39,697 nucleotides of DNA from Pseudomonadota bacterium (GCA_021815825.1 JAKAZO010000022.1:1-39697), one strand, 5' to 3'; shown: positions 1-11,775, counted from the first letter of the stretch. Translations and numbers: made by a program. The notes: a model not told the origin generated them from the letters alone.

Positions 1-1163
1 CGATCGAGCCGCTGCACGTCCTCGGCGATGATGGCCAGCAGGCGGCGTTGCTGACCGGCGTCGTCGATCCGCCGAAGCGTCTCGATCGCGCTGCGGATCG
101 ACGAGAGCGGATTTTTGATCTCGTGCGCGACATCAGCGGCGAAGCGCTCAATCGCGTCCATCCGCGCCCACAGGGCCGCGGCGCTTTCGGCCAGCGCATG
201 CGCGAGTTCGCCGACCTCATCGCGCCGGGCAAGCAGCGCGGCCGGAACCGCGCCGGCCCGTCCGCGCCCTTCGCGCATATGTTCGGCGGCCTCCGCCAGC
301 CGCAGGATCGGCCGGGCAATGGTCAGCGAAAGATACCAGGACATGATCACGGTCAGCCCGAGCGCGAGCCCGAACAGCGCCAGGATCGAGATGCGCACCG
401 CGGAGAGCGAGGCATCGACCTCGCGTGCCTCGCGGGTGAGAAGAATGATGCCGACGGTGACCTTGTCGCGCTGCACCGGCTCCGCGACGGTGACGAGTAG
501 GCGATTGGCCCCCGTGCGGCGGATATAGGGCGGCATCTCCCGGGACTGGTTGGAGCTGTCCATGCGCAGCTCCTCCTTGACGTCCGGCTGCCAGTCGAGA
601 CCGCCGGCCGCCGGGCTCATCTGCAGGTCCTGGGTGCCAGCTTGAGACAGGCCGGAGAGCACCCGGTCGTAGAACCAACCGATGGCGTCCAGCAGCCAGC
701 CGGCACGCGGCGGCGGCGGTTCGGCGATCACCACACCGGCGGCGCGCTCGAGCTCGCGGCTGTCGCCGATCAGGGTGCCGTCCGGCGCATAGAGCTTGGC
801 CTGCGCGTTGGGCGTGGGCTCCGTGAGGCGGCGCAGCAGCGGCCGGGCGAGTTCGGGCACCAGCATCCAGCGCTGCCCGTTCTCCTCATGCACCGCCGCC
901 TCGCCGAGCGCACCGGCGTAGATTTTCGCCTGCTCGCGCAACGCGGACACCTCCGCCTCGAGCAGCCCGTTCTGGTATTGGTTGAGATAGAGCAGCGCCG
1001 CGACGAGCAGGGCCAAAGGCAAGGCATTGACCAGCAGGATACGCTGCAGCAGCGGCGACACCCAGCGCCCGGACACCCGCCGGCGCAGCACCCGCTCGGT
1101 CGCGGGAGCGACTTCCGCCGGGCTCAGCCCGTCAATGATCCTTGTAGCGGTAGCCGATGCCAT
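1..1163 (-). CDS. chvG: Sensor histidine kinase ChvG (partial, 3' part cut by window edge)
   Basis: Membrane sensor kinase of the ChvG-ChvI (ExoS-ChvI) two-component system, which in alphaproteobacteria senses acidity and envelope stress and phosphorylates ChvI. About 387 N-terminal residues are visible in one open frame. They contain a membrane segment at residues about 42-61, a periplasmic part including [19 protein letters not shown] (typical of ChvG), a second membrane segment at about 256-278, a HAMP linker, and the H-box [19 protein letters not shown] with phospho-acceptor His347. The ATPase domain lies beyond base 1. I chose the ATG at 1163-1161, which overlaps the 3' end of chvI by 32 bp; later GTG starts are possible. 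The overlap implies translational coupling with chvI. Family assignment is firm; the exact start is uncertain. Confidence 0.9.
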   Translation of the reverse strand, partial: MASATATRIIDGLSPAEVAPATERVLRRRVSGRWVSPLLQRILLVNALPLALLVAALLYLNQYQNGLLEAEVSALREQAKIYAGALGEAAVHEENGQRWMLVPELARPLLRRLTEPTPNAQAKLYAPDGTLIGDSRELERAAGVVIAEPPPPRAGWLLDAIGWFYDRVLSGLSQAGTQDLQMSPAAGGLDWQPDVKEELRMDSSNQSREMPPYIRRTGANRLLVTVAEPVQRDKVTVGIILLTREAREVDASLSAVRISILALFGLALGLTVIMSWYLSLTIARPILRLAEAAEHMREGRGRAGAVPAALLARRDEVGELAHALAESAAALWARMDAIERFAADVAHEIKNPLSSIRSAIETLRRIDDAGQQRRLLAIIAEDVQRLD

Positions 1164-1833
1164 AGAGCGTCTCGATCTGGTTGAAGTCGTCATCCACGGA
1201 ACGGAACTTCTTGCGGATGCGCTTGACGTGGCTGTCGATGGTCCGGTCGTCCACGTAGGTGGTTTCACCATAGGCGGCGTCGATCAGCTGGTCGCGCGAC
1301 TTCACCATTCCCGGACGCGCAGCGAGGGCCTTGACCAGCAGAAACTCGGTGACGGTGAGGTCGATGTCCTGCCCGCGCCAGGTGCATTGGTGCTTGGTCT
1401 CGTCGAGCAACAGTTCACCGCGCCGGATCACGCCGGACTGGACACCGACGCCATCCGTCCGTCCCGCCTCGTTGCGGCGCAGCAGGGCGCGGATGCGCTC
1501 GATCAGCAACCGCTGGCTGAACGGCTTGGTGATGTAATCGTCGGCGCCAAGCCGCAGCCCCATCAGTTCGTCCACCTCCTCGTCCTTGCTGGTGAGGAAG
1601 ATCACCGGCACCGAGGACCGCGCCCGCAGCCGCTGCAGCAACTCCATGCCATCCATCCGCGGCATCTTGACGTCCAGGACCGCGAGATCCACCGGCCGGG
1701 CCAGCAGGCCCTGGAGCGCGCTCTCGCCATCGGTATACGTGCGTACGGCAAAGCCTTCCTGCTCCAGCGTCATCGCGACGCTGGTCAGGATGTTGCGATC
1801 GTCGTCGACCAGGGCAATCGTCTGCTTCGTCAC
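1132..1833 (-). CDS. chvI: Response regulator ChvI (OmpR family)
   Basis: DNA-binding response regulator paired with ChvG. The 233-residue protein has a receiver domain ([12 protein letters not shown] acidic pocket, phospho-acceptor Asp in [13 protein letters not shown], Thr in FLTSKDE, Lys in YITKPF) and a C-terminal winged helix ending in VKRIRKKFR and [12 protein letters not shown] start at 1833 is preferred because GGAGAG lies about 6 nt upstream and the protein then begins [12 protein letters not shown], as in known ChvI. A longer frame reaching 1935 would add a Cys-rich tail unlike the family and run through the divergent promoter region. The gene is divergent from the hugZ-pckA pair. 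In Agrobacterium and Rhizobium chvI also lies beside pckA and the system influences pckA, so similar regulation is plausible here. Confidence 0.95.
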   Translation of the reverse strand: MTKQTIALVDDDRNILTSVAMTLEQEGFAVRTYTDGESALQGLLARPVDLAVLDVKMPRMDGMELLQRLRARSSVPVIFLTSKDEEVDELMGLRLGADDYITKPFSQRLLIERIRALLRRNEAGRTDGVGVQSGVIRRGELLLDETKHQCTWRGQDIDLTVTEFLLVKALAARPGMVKSRDQLIDAAYGETTYVDDRTIDSHVKRIRKKFRSVDDDFNQIETLYGIGYRYKDH

Positions 1834-1910
1834 GCGCGCTCTCCGGTTCGCTGCTCCGACACAGGATGGCACGCCATTGTGGCAGAACCGGCAACAAAGG
1901 TGAACAAAAT

Positions 1911-2710
1911 ATGGCGACGACCGGCCCCGACCCAATCAGCCCGGCTGAGAGTTCCCCCGCTTGGCAGGCTCGCTGCCTGCTGCGCGCCGCCCGATCGGCA
2001 AGCCTGGCGACCGCCCGCGACGGCCAGCCCTATGTCGCGCTCGTCACGCCGGCGACGGCCGGCGACCTTTCCATACTGCTTCTGCTCTCGACGCTCTCCG
2101 AGCATACCCGCCAGCTCGCTCGCGAGCCGCGATGCGCCCTGCTGGTCAGCGCGGCTGCAACGGCGGCCAATCCGCAGACGACGCCGCGCGTGACCTTCAC
2201 CTGCCTGGCCGCGCCGGAGCCGGATACGGCGCTCAAGGCGCGGTACCTCTCCATTCATCCCTATGCCCGCCTCTACGCCGATTTCGCGGATTTCGCCCTC
2301 TGGCGTCTGGCGCCCACCGCAGCGATGCTGGTCGGCGGATTCGCCCGCGCCGACAGGATCCGGCGTGAGGCTCTGCTGCCGGAGCCGGCGGCCGTGGCGA
2401 GCCTCGCCGCCGCCGAGGCCGACATTCTGACGCACGTGAACGGGGAGCACGCCGACGCGCTGGCCGCAATCGCCGGCAGACCGGGCGCGTGGCGGCTTCT
2501 GGCGCTGGACACGGATGGGTTCGACCTCGGCCCGGCCGAGGACCCCGACAACAAGGCCACGCTGCGCCATCACTGGTCCGCTCCCGTCCACGATGCCGAC
2601 GGCGTGCGCGCGGAGTTAATCCGTCTTGCCCGTGCCGCGCGTGGGCTTGACGCCGCCGCCCAGCGCAAGCGAGGCTCTGTGCTCCCGACCCGGAATGAGG
2701 ATCGCCAGCC

Positions 2711-2714
<4 letters not shown>
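1911..2714 (+). CDS. HugZ-like pyridoxamine 5'-phosphate oxidase-related / DUF2470 protein
   Basis: A 267-residue protein of the heme-utilisation (HugZ) group of FMN-binding split-barrel proteins. The N-terminal two thirds carry the PNPOx-like barrel ([20 protein letters not shown], then a segment ending in RVTFTCLA). The C-terminal part has the DUF2470 signature [19 protein letters not shown] and DTDGFDL. HugZ members degrade heme oxidatively or bind heme or flavin; activity here is not shown by sequence alone. I chose the ATG at 1911 (weak AAAGGTG upstream) because the 15 residues encoded before it look non-coding. Its stop overlaps the pckA start in the sequence GTGA at 2711-2714, so the two are probably translated together. 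Finding a heme/flavin gene between chvI and pckA is unusual relative to the rhizobial order. Confidence 0.85.
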
Positions 2715-4330
<1,616 letters not shown>

Positions 4331-4378
4331 TCGGTCCGGGCTCGTCCCGAAGGCATAGCCGCGGCAAGGTCGATGATC

Positions 4379-6478
4379 TCAGATGCTGCCGATGGTGCGG
4401 ATGCGCGCGCGCGGGTGGATTTCCGGCTGGGCGAGCACCGTCGTTGCCGGGCGCAGGCGTTCGACGATGGCGCGAACCTGGGGCCGGACCATCGCGCTGG
4501 TCAGCACCACGGGCTGCTCGGCCGCGTGGGCCTCCAGCATCGCACGCAATCGTTGGGTGAATTCCTGCAACCGCGACGGCGCCATCGCCAAGTGGCGGTC
4601 CTCCGGACCGCCGACCATGCTCTCGGCAAAGCTCGTCTCCCATTCCGGGGACAGCACAAGGAGCGGAATATAGCCGCCTGAGCCGACATGCGCATCGCTG
4701 AGCTGGCGCGCGAGCCGGATTCGCACATGCGCAACGATGCTGCCGATGCCGCGCCCGCCGCCCGTGGTCGCCTCGTGGATCCCCTCCAGAATGGTCGGCA
4801 AGTCACGGATCGAGACCCGTTCGGCGAGCAGGGCCTGCAGCACGCGCTGAACACCGCCCACCGTGAACTGCCCCGGGATCAGGTCGGAGACGAGCTTCTG
4901 CTGCTCGCGCGGCAGGTCGTCCAACAGCTTTTGCGTCTCCGCGTACGACAGCAGCTCCGCCATGTTCTCACGCACGAGCTCCGTCAGATGTGTCGTCAGC
5001 ACACTCGGCGGATCGACCACCGTGCAGCCGCGCGCGACGGCTTCCTCCTTGGCGGCATCGGCGATCCACCGTGCCGGCAGCCCGAAGGCGGGCTCCGTGG
5101 TCTGCTCACCGGGCAGATCGGGAACGCCGCCGCGCGGATCCATCGCCAGCAGCATGGACGGCCGCACCTCGCCGCGCCCGGCCTCGATCTCCTTGATGCG
5201 GATGACATACGCTTCCGCAGGCAGCTGCAGATTATCCTGGATGCGGACGGGAGGGAGGACGAATCCCATCTCGGCGGCGATGGTTCGACGCAGTCCCTTG
5301 ATCTGCTCAGTCAACCGCGCCTGCTCGCCGCCGGCGAGCGATAGCAGCCCATAGCCGAGTTCGAGCCGGATGAGATCGATGCGCAGCGTCTCGCTGATCG
5401 GCGGCTCCGCCGCGATGGCAGGCCCGGCGATCGTGACGTTGTCCTCGGCCGCGACGGGCGGATGCTTGTGGCGCAGCCAGGCTGCGCCACCCGCAAGGCC
5501 GGCGAGTCCGAGGAACGGAAGCATCGGCAGCCCCGGCATCAGCGCCAGCACCGTCGCAGCGCCTGCCGCGACCGCGAGCGGCTTCGGGTTGTCGCCGAGC
5601 TGGCGGACCAGCGCCGCATCCGCCGAGCCTTCGGTGCTGCCCTTGGTCACCACGATGCCAGCGGCCGTGGACACGATCAGCGCCGGGATCTGCGACACAA
5701 GGCCATCGCCGACTGTCAACGTCGTGAAGGTTGCCGCCGCATCGGCGAAGGGCATGCCATGACGGATCAAGCCAATCGCGAGCCCGCCGATGATGTTGAT
5801 GCCGGTGATGATCAGCGCCGCGATCGCATCACCGCGCACGAACTTCGCCGCGCCGTCCATCGCGCCGTAAAAGCCGCTTTCCTCCTCCAGCTCGCGGCGC
5901 CGTTTCCGCGCCGCCCGTTCATCGATCAGCCCCGAGGAAAGGTCGGCATCGATGGCCATCTGCTTGCCAGGCATGGCATCAAGGCTGAAGCGCGCCGCGA
6001 CTTCGGCAATGCGGCCGGACCCTTTGGTGATGACCATGAAGTTCACCACCATGAGGATGGCGAACAGGATCAGACCGATGACGACGTCCCCGCCCATCAG
6101 GAAGCCGCCGAACGCGGCCACGACATGGCCAGCGGCAAGACGGCCCTCGTTGCCGTGCGAGAGAATCAACCGCGTCGTCGCAACATTGAGCGAGAGCCGG
6201 AGCAGCGTCGTCAGCAACAGGAGGGTGGGGAAGCTGGTGAAGTCCAGTGGCCGTCTCAGGAACAGCGCCACCATCAGCACCAAAACCGCGGCCGTGATCG
6301 AAAGCGACAGACCGACATCGAGCACGAAGCTCGGCAGCGGCAGGATGAGCACCGACAGGAGCGCGATGACGCCGAGCGCGAGCCCGACATCGCTACCCGG
6401 CGCAGCGCCGCGCAAGCGCAGCCCGAGCCGATTGAGCTGGCTCAGAGGCGCCGAGGCGCTCGCTGCCGCGTCCGACAT
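4379..6478 (-). CDS. flhA: Flagellar export apparatus protein FlhA
   Basis: Integral membrane core of the flagellar type III export gate. The 699-residue length is typical. The N-terminal half holds about eight hydrophobic segments from residue 30 to 330 with the family signatures PLDFTSFPTLLLLTTLLRL and LSLNVATTRLIL. The cytoplasmic half carries the chaperone/substrate docking domain (IKEIEAGRGEV, AKEEAVARGCTVVDPPSVL and EWETSFAE). It is the last gene of the minus-strand run fliF-fliG-fliH-fliN-flbD-flhA. The 119 bp between flbD and flhA hold no convincing extra gene. The ATG at 6478 has only a weak upstream purine stretch. Confidence 0.97.
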   Translation of the reverse strand: MSDAAASASAPLSQLNRLGLRLRGAAPGSDVGLALGVIALLSVLILPLPSFVLDVGLSLSITAAVLVLMVALFLRRPLDFTSFPTLLLLTTLLRLSLNVATTRLILSHGNEGRLAAGHVVAAFGGFLMGGDVVIGLILFAILMVVNFMVITKGSGRIAEVAARFSLDAMPGKQMAIDADLSSGLIDERAARKRRRELEEESGFYGAMDGAAKFVRGDAIAALIITGINIIGGLAIGLIRHGMPFADAAATFTTLTVGDGLVSQIPALIVSTAAGIVVTKGSTEGSADAALVRQLGDNPKPLAVAAGAATVLALMPGLPMLPFLGLAGLAGGAAWLRHKHPPVAAEDNVTIAGPAIAAEPPISETLRIDLIRLELGYGLLSLAGGEQARLTEQIKGLRRTIAAEMGFVLPPVRIQDNLQLPAEAYVIRIKEIEAGRGEVRPSMLLAMDPRGGVPDLPGEQTTEPAFGLPARWIADAAKEEAVARGCTVVDPPSVLTTHLTELVRENMAELLSYAETQKLLDDLPREQQKLVSDLIPGQFTVGGVQRVLQALLAERVSIRDLPTILEGIHEATTGGGRGIGSIVAHVRIRLARQLSDAHVGSGGYIPLLVLSPEWETSFAESMVGGPEDRHLAMAPSRLQEFTQRLRAMLEAHAAEQPVVLTSAMVRPQVRAIVERLRPATTVLAQPEIHPRARIRTIGSI

Positions 6479-6597
6479 CTCAGCAACCCCACCGCACTCT
6501 GGCGACCCGGCCGCCGCGCTCCGAACCCATCGTCCGACCCGCTGCGGTTCGCAGCGCCAGGCACCGGCTTCCGGCGGACTTCCACACCATCATCGGC

Positions 6598-7962
6598 TCA
6601 GCCCATCGCGGCGGCGGCCAGACCGACCGGCGGCGGCGGCACACGCGTCCCCTGCGCCGCGTAGTCGCGCAGCTTGTTGCGCAGGGCGCGGATGGAGATG
6701 CCGAGAATCGTCGCGGCATGGGTGCGATTACCGAGCGTATGAGCGAGCGTTTCCAGAATGAGCTCGCGCTCCACCTGCTCCATGGTCTTGCCGACCAGCG
6801 CCGTGACAGGGCCGCCGGACGTCTCCTTGCGGCCCCCGTCGACGACGGCCACTGCGGACGGCGCAGTCCCCGGCAACTCGAACGCCTCGGCGCCGATCTC
6901 CTCGCCCTCGGCCAGAAGGACGGCACGATGCATCGCATTCTCGAGTTCGCGGACATTGCCGCGCCAGGGCAGGCTGCCCAGCAGACGGTGCGCGGCCGCC
7001 GATACGGGGCGGATCGGCAATCCGTTCACTTCGGCATAGTGACGTGCGAAATGATCGGCCAGAACGGCGATGTCACCCGGCCTTTCGCGCAGCGGCGGAA
7101 CGCGAAGGGCGATGACGTTGAGCCGGAAGAACAGATCCTCGCGGAACCGTCCGGCGGTGACCTCGGCCGGCAGGTCGCGGTTGGTCGTGGCAAGAAGGCG
7201 AACATTGATCCGCACGGGCGCGGTGCCGCCGAGCCGGTCTATCTCACGCTCCTGCACCGCGCGCAGCAATTTCGCCTGCAGGCGAATGTCCATCTCGCTG
7301 ATTTCGTCGAGTAGAAGGGTGCCACCTTCGGCCGCTTCAAATTTGCCGATCCGACGCGCCACGGCACCGGAGAAGGCGCCCTTCTCGTGCCCGAACAGCT
7401 CCGATTCGAGCAATTGCTCCGGGATCGCAGCGCAGTTCAGCGCCACGAACGGCCCGCCGGCGCGGCGGGAGCGGCGATGGATGTGGCGCGCCAGAATCTC
7501 CTTGCCAGTTCCCGACTCCCCGCTGATGAGAACGGACGCCTCCGCCGTCGCCACCTGCTGCGCGCGACGCACCGTGGCTGCCATGGCCGGATCCCGCACG
7601 ATCAACGCATGGCTCTCGCCGGCCGCAGCAGCGAGGATGGCGGCGATGAGGTCCGGATCCGGCGGTAGCGGCAGGAATTCGCGCGCGCCCTCCCGTACCG
7701 CTCGGACCGCCGCTTCCGCCTCGCAGTCGACCCCGCAGGCGACCACCGGCGCGGCGATCCGCTCACTCGCCATCGCCCGCACCAATGCACCGACGTCGAA
7801 GGCGATATCGCAGAGAACAATGTCGACATTGGCGTCGGCGCGAAGCCGTGCCAGACCCTGGACGGGATCGTCGGCCTGGTCGAGCCGCGCGCCGCGGCCG
7901 ATTGCCATCCGCGCCGCTTGGCCGAGCTCGCCAGCCAGCGAACCGATGATCAGCACACGCAT
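6598..7962 (-). CDS. flbD: Sigma-54-dependent flagellar transcriptional regulator FlbD
   Basis: Bacterial enhancer-binding protein of the FlbD type (454 residues), which activates sigma-54 promoters of late flagellar genes. An N-terminal receiver-like domain (residues 1-115) is degenerate: the usual Lys-Pro motif near its end reads LPLPP. The AAA+ domain has Walker A GESGTGKE at 148-155, Walker B TLLLDE at 215-220, and a sigma-54 contact loop at 195-200 reading GAFSGA in place of GAFTGA. The C-terminal Fis-type helix-turn-helix is RTHAATILGISIRALRNKL. The ATG at 7962 has GAGGGG upstream and lies 10 bp after fliN. Two sigma-54 promoter candidates in the fliK/flgE region are likely targets (inference). 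Confidence 0.94.
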   Translation of the reverse strand: MRVLIIGSLAGELGQAARMAIGRGARLDQADDPVQGLARLRADANVDIVLCDIAFDVGALVRAMASERIAAPVVACGVDCEAEAAVRAVREGAREFLPLPPDPDLIAAILAAAAGESHALIVRDPAMAATVRRAQQVATAEASVLISGESGTGKEILARHIHRRSRRAGGPFVALNCAAIPEQLLESELFGHEKGAFSGAVARRIGKFEAAEGGTLLLDEISEMDIRLQAKLLRAVQEREIDRLGGTAPVRINVRLLATTNRDLPAEVTAGRFREDLFFRLNVIALRVPPLRERPGDIAVLADHFARHYAEVNGLPIRPVSAAAHRLLGSLPWRGNVRELENAMHRAVLLAEGEEIGAEAFELPGTAPSAVAVVDGGRKETSGGPVTALVGKTMEQVERELILETLAHTLGNRTHAATILGISIRALRNKLRDYAAQGTRVPPPPVGLAAAAMG

Positions 7963-7972
7963 GGCTTGCCCC

Positions 7973-8299
7973 TCAGCCGCTACGATCGGCCTTGACGATT
8001 TCGGTCATGGTGACGCCGAGCCGATTGTCATCGACCATCACCACCTCGCCGCGGGCCACAAGCCGGTTGTTCACGTATATATCGATGGCCTCGCCGAGTT
8101 TTCGATCGAGTTCGACAACCGCCCCACGACCCAGTTTGAGGAGCTGGTTGACCTGCATCGTCGCCTTGCCAAGGACCGCGCTGACCGTCACCGGAATGTC
8201 GTAGACGGCCTCCAGATCTCGCGCTCCACGTGGCGCGCCGGACTCGGTTTGACCCGCTGAGGAGCCGGTGAGCTCGGCGAATTCCATTTCGTCAGGCAT
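7973..8299 (-). CDS. fliN: Flagellar motor switch protein FliN
   Basis: C-ring component of the flagellar switch. The 108-residue protein consists almost wholly of the FliN/SpoA domain: YDIPVTVSAVLGKATMQVNQ, LLKLGRGAVVELD, and DIYVNNRLVARGEVVMVDDN followed by LGVTMTEI. These are the classic conserved blocks. The ATG at 8299 is preceded by the strong ribosome binding site AAGGAGG, and the gene overlaps the end of fliH by 8 bp. That fits co-translation within the fliF-to-flhA operon. Confidence 0.96.
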   Translation of the reverse strand: MPDEMEFAELTGSSAGQTESGAPRGARDLEAVYDIPVTVSAVLGKATMQVNQLLKLGRGAVVELDRKLGEAIDIYVNNRLVARGEVVMVDDNRLGVTMTEIVKADRSG

Positions 8300-8984
8300 C
8301 GATCGCCTCCTTCATCGCCGGCTGCATTGCCAGCGGCTCGCCGAGCAGCCCGAGCGGCGCCAGTACCGCCTCCAGATGCGCGCGGATAGACGCCGCCTCG
8401 CGCACGGCATGACCGTCCTTCCAGTGCAGCCGGGCGTCCCCCGCCGCCAGCAGCGGAGTCGGCTGCACGTCGACGCGCGCGGCGAGATCGGGGTCGAAGC
8501 GCGCCAGCTCCGCCGTCACCGCGGCCACCTGCGCCGGGTTGATCTGAACGCGAAGGCTCGGCTCCTCCTTCATCGGCGCCAGCAAGGTGCGCACCATGCA
8601 GGCGACCTCGGCATCTCCATGCCGAGCGCACAGCTCCGGCAGCGCGGCGAGCAGCATCTCGAGCATCAGCCGCGCCAGAGATTCCGCCGCGGCTTCGGCA
8701 ATCCTCGAGGCCGCTGCGTCGGCTTCGGCCATCGCGGCCGCCATCGCTTCCAGCGCCGCAGCGGTGCGCGTGCAGGCATCGGTGCGCATAGCGGCTTCGC
8801 ACTCCGCGCGCCCGGCGGCATGAGCGGCACGTCGCGCCGCTTGGAGCTCATCGGCGGAATAGACTGGCTCGGCCGCATCCGCCGTGATCGTGTCGGCCGG
8901 GTCTATCTCTTCGAGATCGAAATCCTCGGCGAAGAGGACACCGGGAATGGCGCGGTGCTGCGAAATCGGAATCGGTCGGCTCAT
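8292..8984 (-). CDS. fliH: Flagellar assembly protein FliH (FlbE-like)
   Basis: Probable FliH, the regulator of the export ATPase FliI. The 230-residue protein is Ala/Glu-rich and helical through the middle (ARRAAHAAGRAECEAAM onward). It ends with the block DVQPTPLLAAGDARLHWKDG, which matches the usual FliH C-terminal pattern of a GD-R-W-DG core. Primary sequence conservation in FliH is low, so the call leans on position between fliG and fliN, where Caulobacter has flbE/fliH. The ATG at 8984 is one base after the fliG stop. A much longer open frame extends upstream inside fliG, but its translation is Arg/Ser-rich noise and I rejected it. Confidence 0.8.
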   Translation of the reverse strand: MSRPIPISQHRAIPGVLFAEDFDLEEIDPADTITADAAEPVYSADELQAARRAAHAAGRAECEAAMRTDACTRTAAALEAMAAAMAEADAAASRIAEAAAESLARLMLEMLLAALPELCARHGDAEVACMVRTLLAPMKEEPSLRVQINPAQVAAVTAELARFDPDLAARVDVQPTPLLAAGDARLHWKDGHAVREAASIRAHLEAVLAPLGLLGEPLAMQPAMKEAIDA

Positions 8985-8985
8985 C

Positions 8986-9999
8986 TCACAGCACCATCTG
9001 CTCTTCCTTGGCGTCGCTGATCTCGATCTGGCCCTGGGCAGCGAGTTCCTTCGCGACCAGGACGATACTTGCCTGCGCCTCGTCGACATCGCGCAGCTTG
9101 ACCGGGCCCAGAGCGTCGATCTCCTCTCGCAGCATCTTGCCCACGCGCTCGGACACGTTCGCGAAGAACATCTCGCGCAGCTTCTCGGACGCTCCCTTGA
9201 GCGCGAGTGGCAGCTTGTCCTTCTCGATCGAGCGCAGCAGGATCTGGATCGCGGGCGAGGAAAGACGCTGCAGATCCTCGAAGGTGAACATGAGAGACTT
9301 GATCCGCTCCGCCGCGTCGCGGTTGCGCTCCTCGAGCGCGGCAATGAATCGGCTCTCGGCCTGCCGATCGAGATTGTTGAAAATCTCGGCCATCATCTCA
9401 TGTGCATCGCGCCGTGTGCTCCGCGCGAGGTTGGTCATGAACTCTGCCCGCAAGGTGCGCTCGACGCCATCGAGAACCTCCTTTTGCACGCTTTCCATCC
9501 GCAGCATGCGCATCACCACTTCCATGGCGAAGGATTCCGGGAGCATTGCCAGGACCCGCGCGGCATGATCCGGCTTGACCTTGGACAATACAACGGCGAC
9601 GGTCTGGGGATATTCGTTCTTGAGGTAGTTCGCGAGGACGGCCTCGTTCACATTGCCGAGCTTGTCCCACATCGTCCGCCCGGCCGGGCCGCGGATTTCC
9701 TCCATGATCTGGCTGACGCGATCACGCGGCAAGGCGCGCATCAGCAGCCGCTCGGTGCTCTCGAACGAGCCTACGAGGTTCCCGGTCGTGCCGATGCTTT
9801 CGGTGAACTCCTGACACAGCCGCTCGACCATGTCGGCGCGGACGCTGCCGAGTTGGGCCATGCCGGCCGATATTTCCTTGATCTCGTCCTCATGCATGAG
9901 CGAGAGGAGCTTTGCTGCCTGATCCTCGCCAAGGGCGAGCATGAGGATGGATGCCTTCTGAGACCCGGTCAGCCCACGCATGCTGTCGTTGCGGGCCAT
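8986..9999 (-). CDS. fliG: Flagellar motor switch protein FliG
   Basis: Rotor protein that carries torque from the stator to the MS ring. It has 337 residues, as usual. The N-terminal domain [21 protein letters not shown], the middle-domain motif [19 protein letters not shown] and the C-terminal torque helix [20 protein letters not shown] are all visible and intact. The ATG at 9999 is 2 bp beyond the fliF stop. Its ribosome binding site (AGGAGG on the minus strand) lies inside the end of fliF and forms half of a 14-bp perfect palindrome at 10003-10016. Confidence 0.97.
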   Translation of the reverse strand: MARNDSMRGLTGSQKASILMLALGEDQAAKLLSLMHEDEIKEISAGMAQLGSVRADMVERLCQEFTESIGTTGNLVGSFESTERLLMRALPRDRVSQIMEEIRGPAGRTMWDKLGNVNEAVLANYLKNEYPQTVAVVLSKVKPDHAARVLAMLPESFAMEVVMRMLRMESVQKEVLDGVERTLRAEFMTNLARSTRRDAHEMMAEIFNNLDRQAESRFIAALEERNRDAAERIKSLMFTFEDLQRLSSPAIQILLRSIEKDKLPLALKGASEKLREMFFANVSERVGKMLREEIDALGPVKLRDVDEAQASIVLVAKELAAQGQIEISDAKEEQMVL

Positions 10000-10001
10000 G
10001 G

Positions 10002-11663
10002 TCAGGAGGCCTCCTGCGCCATCCAGCTGCGCACGATCGCGAGCGACTCGTCGGGATGCTTGTCGACCAGCTCGGTCACCTTTCGGATCGAAGAGGCCCG
10101 CATCTGGCCTTCGATATTCGCGAGATTCACCATGCGCTCATCGTCCGGGGACCGGCTGCCGGCGGGCGCCGGGAGCGCCGGCATGCCTCCGGGGGCCGGC
10201 AGTGCGCCTGGGGCCGATGACCCAGCCAACGCCACCTGCCCTTCGCCGGCCCGCCCGGGGGCGGCCAAGGCTCCGGGCGGGACCATGGTCAGGCGCTGAA
10301 CCATCGGGCGCAGCACGGCGAGCAGAGCAACCAGGCCGATCACCGCAAACAGCAGGAGCTGCGCGAGATGGAGGAGATCGGCGCGCTCCAGCGGCAGCCC
10401 GAAGGCGGTCGCCGGGCGAGCCGGCGCATCATCTTCGGCGGCAAAGCGCATGCTGACGACCTCGACGCGGTCACCGCGCTTTTCGTCGAACCCGATGGCG
10501 CTGCGCACCAGCGCCGTGATCCGCGCCAGCTCCTCCTGCGGCCGCTCGTGCCAGACCGGCTTGCCGTCGGGCCCGGTAGCGCTGCTGCCGTCGACCATGA
10601 CCGCGACGCTGACGCGCTTGATCTGTGGCTCATCATGGACCAGCGTGCGCACGGTCTTGCTGATCTCGTAGTTTGTCGTGTCCTCCTGCCGCTGATCCTC
10701 CGAGCCGGCGCCACCCGCCCCGCCGGCATCCGCATTCGGCAGATTGTTCTGCACGGAAACGCTGCTGTTCGCCTCGGTGGACTTCGACTTGTCCGACGTG
10801 CTCTGCTGGCTGCGGACCACTTGGCCGTCAGGGTCGTAGCGTTCCTCGGTCTCGCGCAACTGGTCGAAATTCATCTCCACCGCCGCCTCGGCGCGAACGT
10901 GGCCGGGCCCGAGGCTGCGCTCCAGCATTTCCTCGACCGCGCGCGACAGGCGGAGTTCGGTGGCCTGACGAATCTCCGCGGCACTCAGGGATGATCCCCC
11001 GGGCCCCACCGGAGCTCCCGCACGGGCCAGCACATCACCGCGGCTGTCGATCACGGCGATGTTGCGCGGCTTCAGCCCCGGCACGGCGGCGGCGATGAGA
11101 TTGAGCACCGCCTGCACACCCTCACGGTCCATCCGGGTTGCGCCGGCCATGCCCAGCAGAACGCTGGCTTGCGCGTCCTGCTGATCGCGCTGGAACGGTT
11201 CGCGCCGCGGCAAGACGAGGTGAACACGCACGGAGCGGACACCGCGAATGGCGCGGATGGTCCGGGCCAACTCGCCCTCCAGCGCACGGGTGCGAGCGAT
11301 GTCGATTTCGGCCGGGCTCGCGGTGAGGGAGTCGGTGCGGTCGAACAACTCGTAGCCGATGGTGCCCCCGGACGGGAGCCCGTCCTTGGCCAGCAGCACC
11401 CGCGCATCCGCAACGCGGCTCGCCGGCACGAGAATCTCGGTGCCACCGCTGCCGAGCTGGTGGGCGATATGGGCGCGCTCGAGCTGCTCGGCCATCTGCG
11501 CGGCATCGCGCATATCGAGATCAGTATAGAGCGGTGCCATCCGCTCGCTGCCGCCGTGCAGCGCCAGCATGGCGAGCAGCGTGAAGGTGCCCAGCCCGAC
11601 GAGACCGAGCGCGGCCAGGCGCGCCGCCCCGAGGGCCTTCAGCCCATCCAGAAACGCCTTCAT
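10002..11663 (-). CDS. fliF: Flagellar MS-ring protein FliF
   Basis: Base of the basal body in the inner membrane. From the ATG at 11663 the protein has 553 residues: a first membrane segment at about 15-37, the ring-building domains with [39 protein letters not shown] and PRREPF, a low-complexity Gly/Ala stretch, a second membrane segment at about 430-451, and a C-terminal FliG-binding tail. The start is uncertain: in-frame starts also exist at 11678 (ATG) and 11741 (GTG), and none has a clear Shine-Dalgarno. I prefer 11663 because [17 protein letters not shown] resembles the beginning of other FliF proteins. It is the first gene of the minus-strand operon, with a CtrA-like box upstream. Confidence 0.93.
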   Translation of the reverse strand: MKAFLDGLKALGAARLAALGLVGLGTFTLLAMLALHGGSERMAPLYTDLDMRDAAQMAEQLERAHIAHQLGSGGTEILVPASRVADARVLLAKDGLPSGGTIGYELFDRTDSLTASPAEIDIARTRALEGELARTIRAIRGVRSVRVHLVLPRREPFQRDQQDAQASVLLGMAGATRMDREGVQAVLNLIAAAVPGLKPRNIAVIDSRGDVLARAGAPVGPGGSSLSAAEIRQATELRLSRAVEEMLERSLGPGHVRAEAAVEMNFDQLRETEERYDPDGQVVRSQQSTSDKSKSTEANSSVSVQNNLPNADAGGAGGAGSEDQRQEDTTNYEISKTVRTLVHDEPQIKRVSVAVMVDGSSATGPDGKPVWHERPQEELARITALVRSAIGFDEKRGDRVEVVSMRFAAEDDAPARPATAFGLPLERADLLHLAQLLLFAVIGLVALLAVLRPMVQRLTMVPPGALAAPGRAGEGQVALAGSSAPGALPAPGGMPALPAPAGSRSPDDERMVNLANIEGQMRASSIRKVTELVDKHPDESLAIVRSWMAQEAS

Positions 11664-11759
11664 GCGGCGCCGTCCCATCGGGCGCGCCCGCTCTGCCTGT
11701 GCTGATTCGTCCAGCTCATGCGCGGCCTCCTGCCGTGGCACAAGACTGGCGGGTGCCGC

Positions 11760-11775
11760 TTACCGCCGGGTTAAC
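11760..11775 (-). promoter_or_regulatory. CtrA-like box upstream of fliF
   Basis: TTACCGCCGGGTTAAC on the plus strand matches the CtrA consensus TTAA-N7-TTAAC at all positions but one. It lies in the flgD-fliF gap, about 97-112 bp upstream of the preferred fliF start. In Caulobacter, fliF is a class II flagellar gene under CtrA control. Binding here is an inference from sequence. Confidence 0.55.

Noticed and set aside
1867-1882. TGGCACG sequence upstream of the HugZ-like gene resembling a sigma-54 -24 element
   Set aside because: The -12 element at the required spacing reads TGTGG and lacks GC.
8985-9344. N-terminal extension of fliH inside fliG
   Set aside because: The extension reads as Arg/Ser/Cys-rich noise in the wrong frame of fliG; the ATG at 8984 fits operon spacing.
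11736-11751. TGGCACA-AGAC-TGGCG, a 10/12 sigma-54 match on the plus strand
   Set aside because: It points into the 3' end of flgD on the opposite strand with no downstream plus-strand gene.
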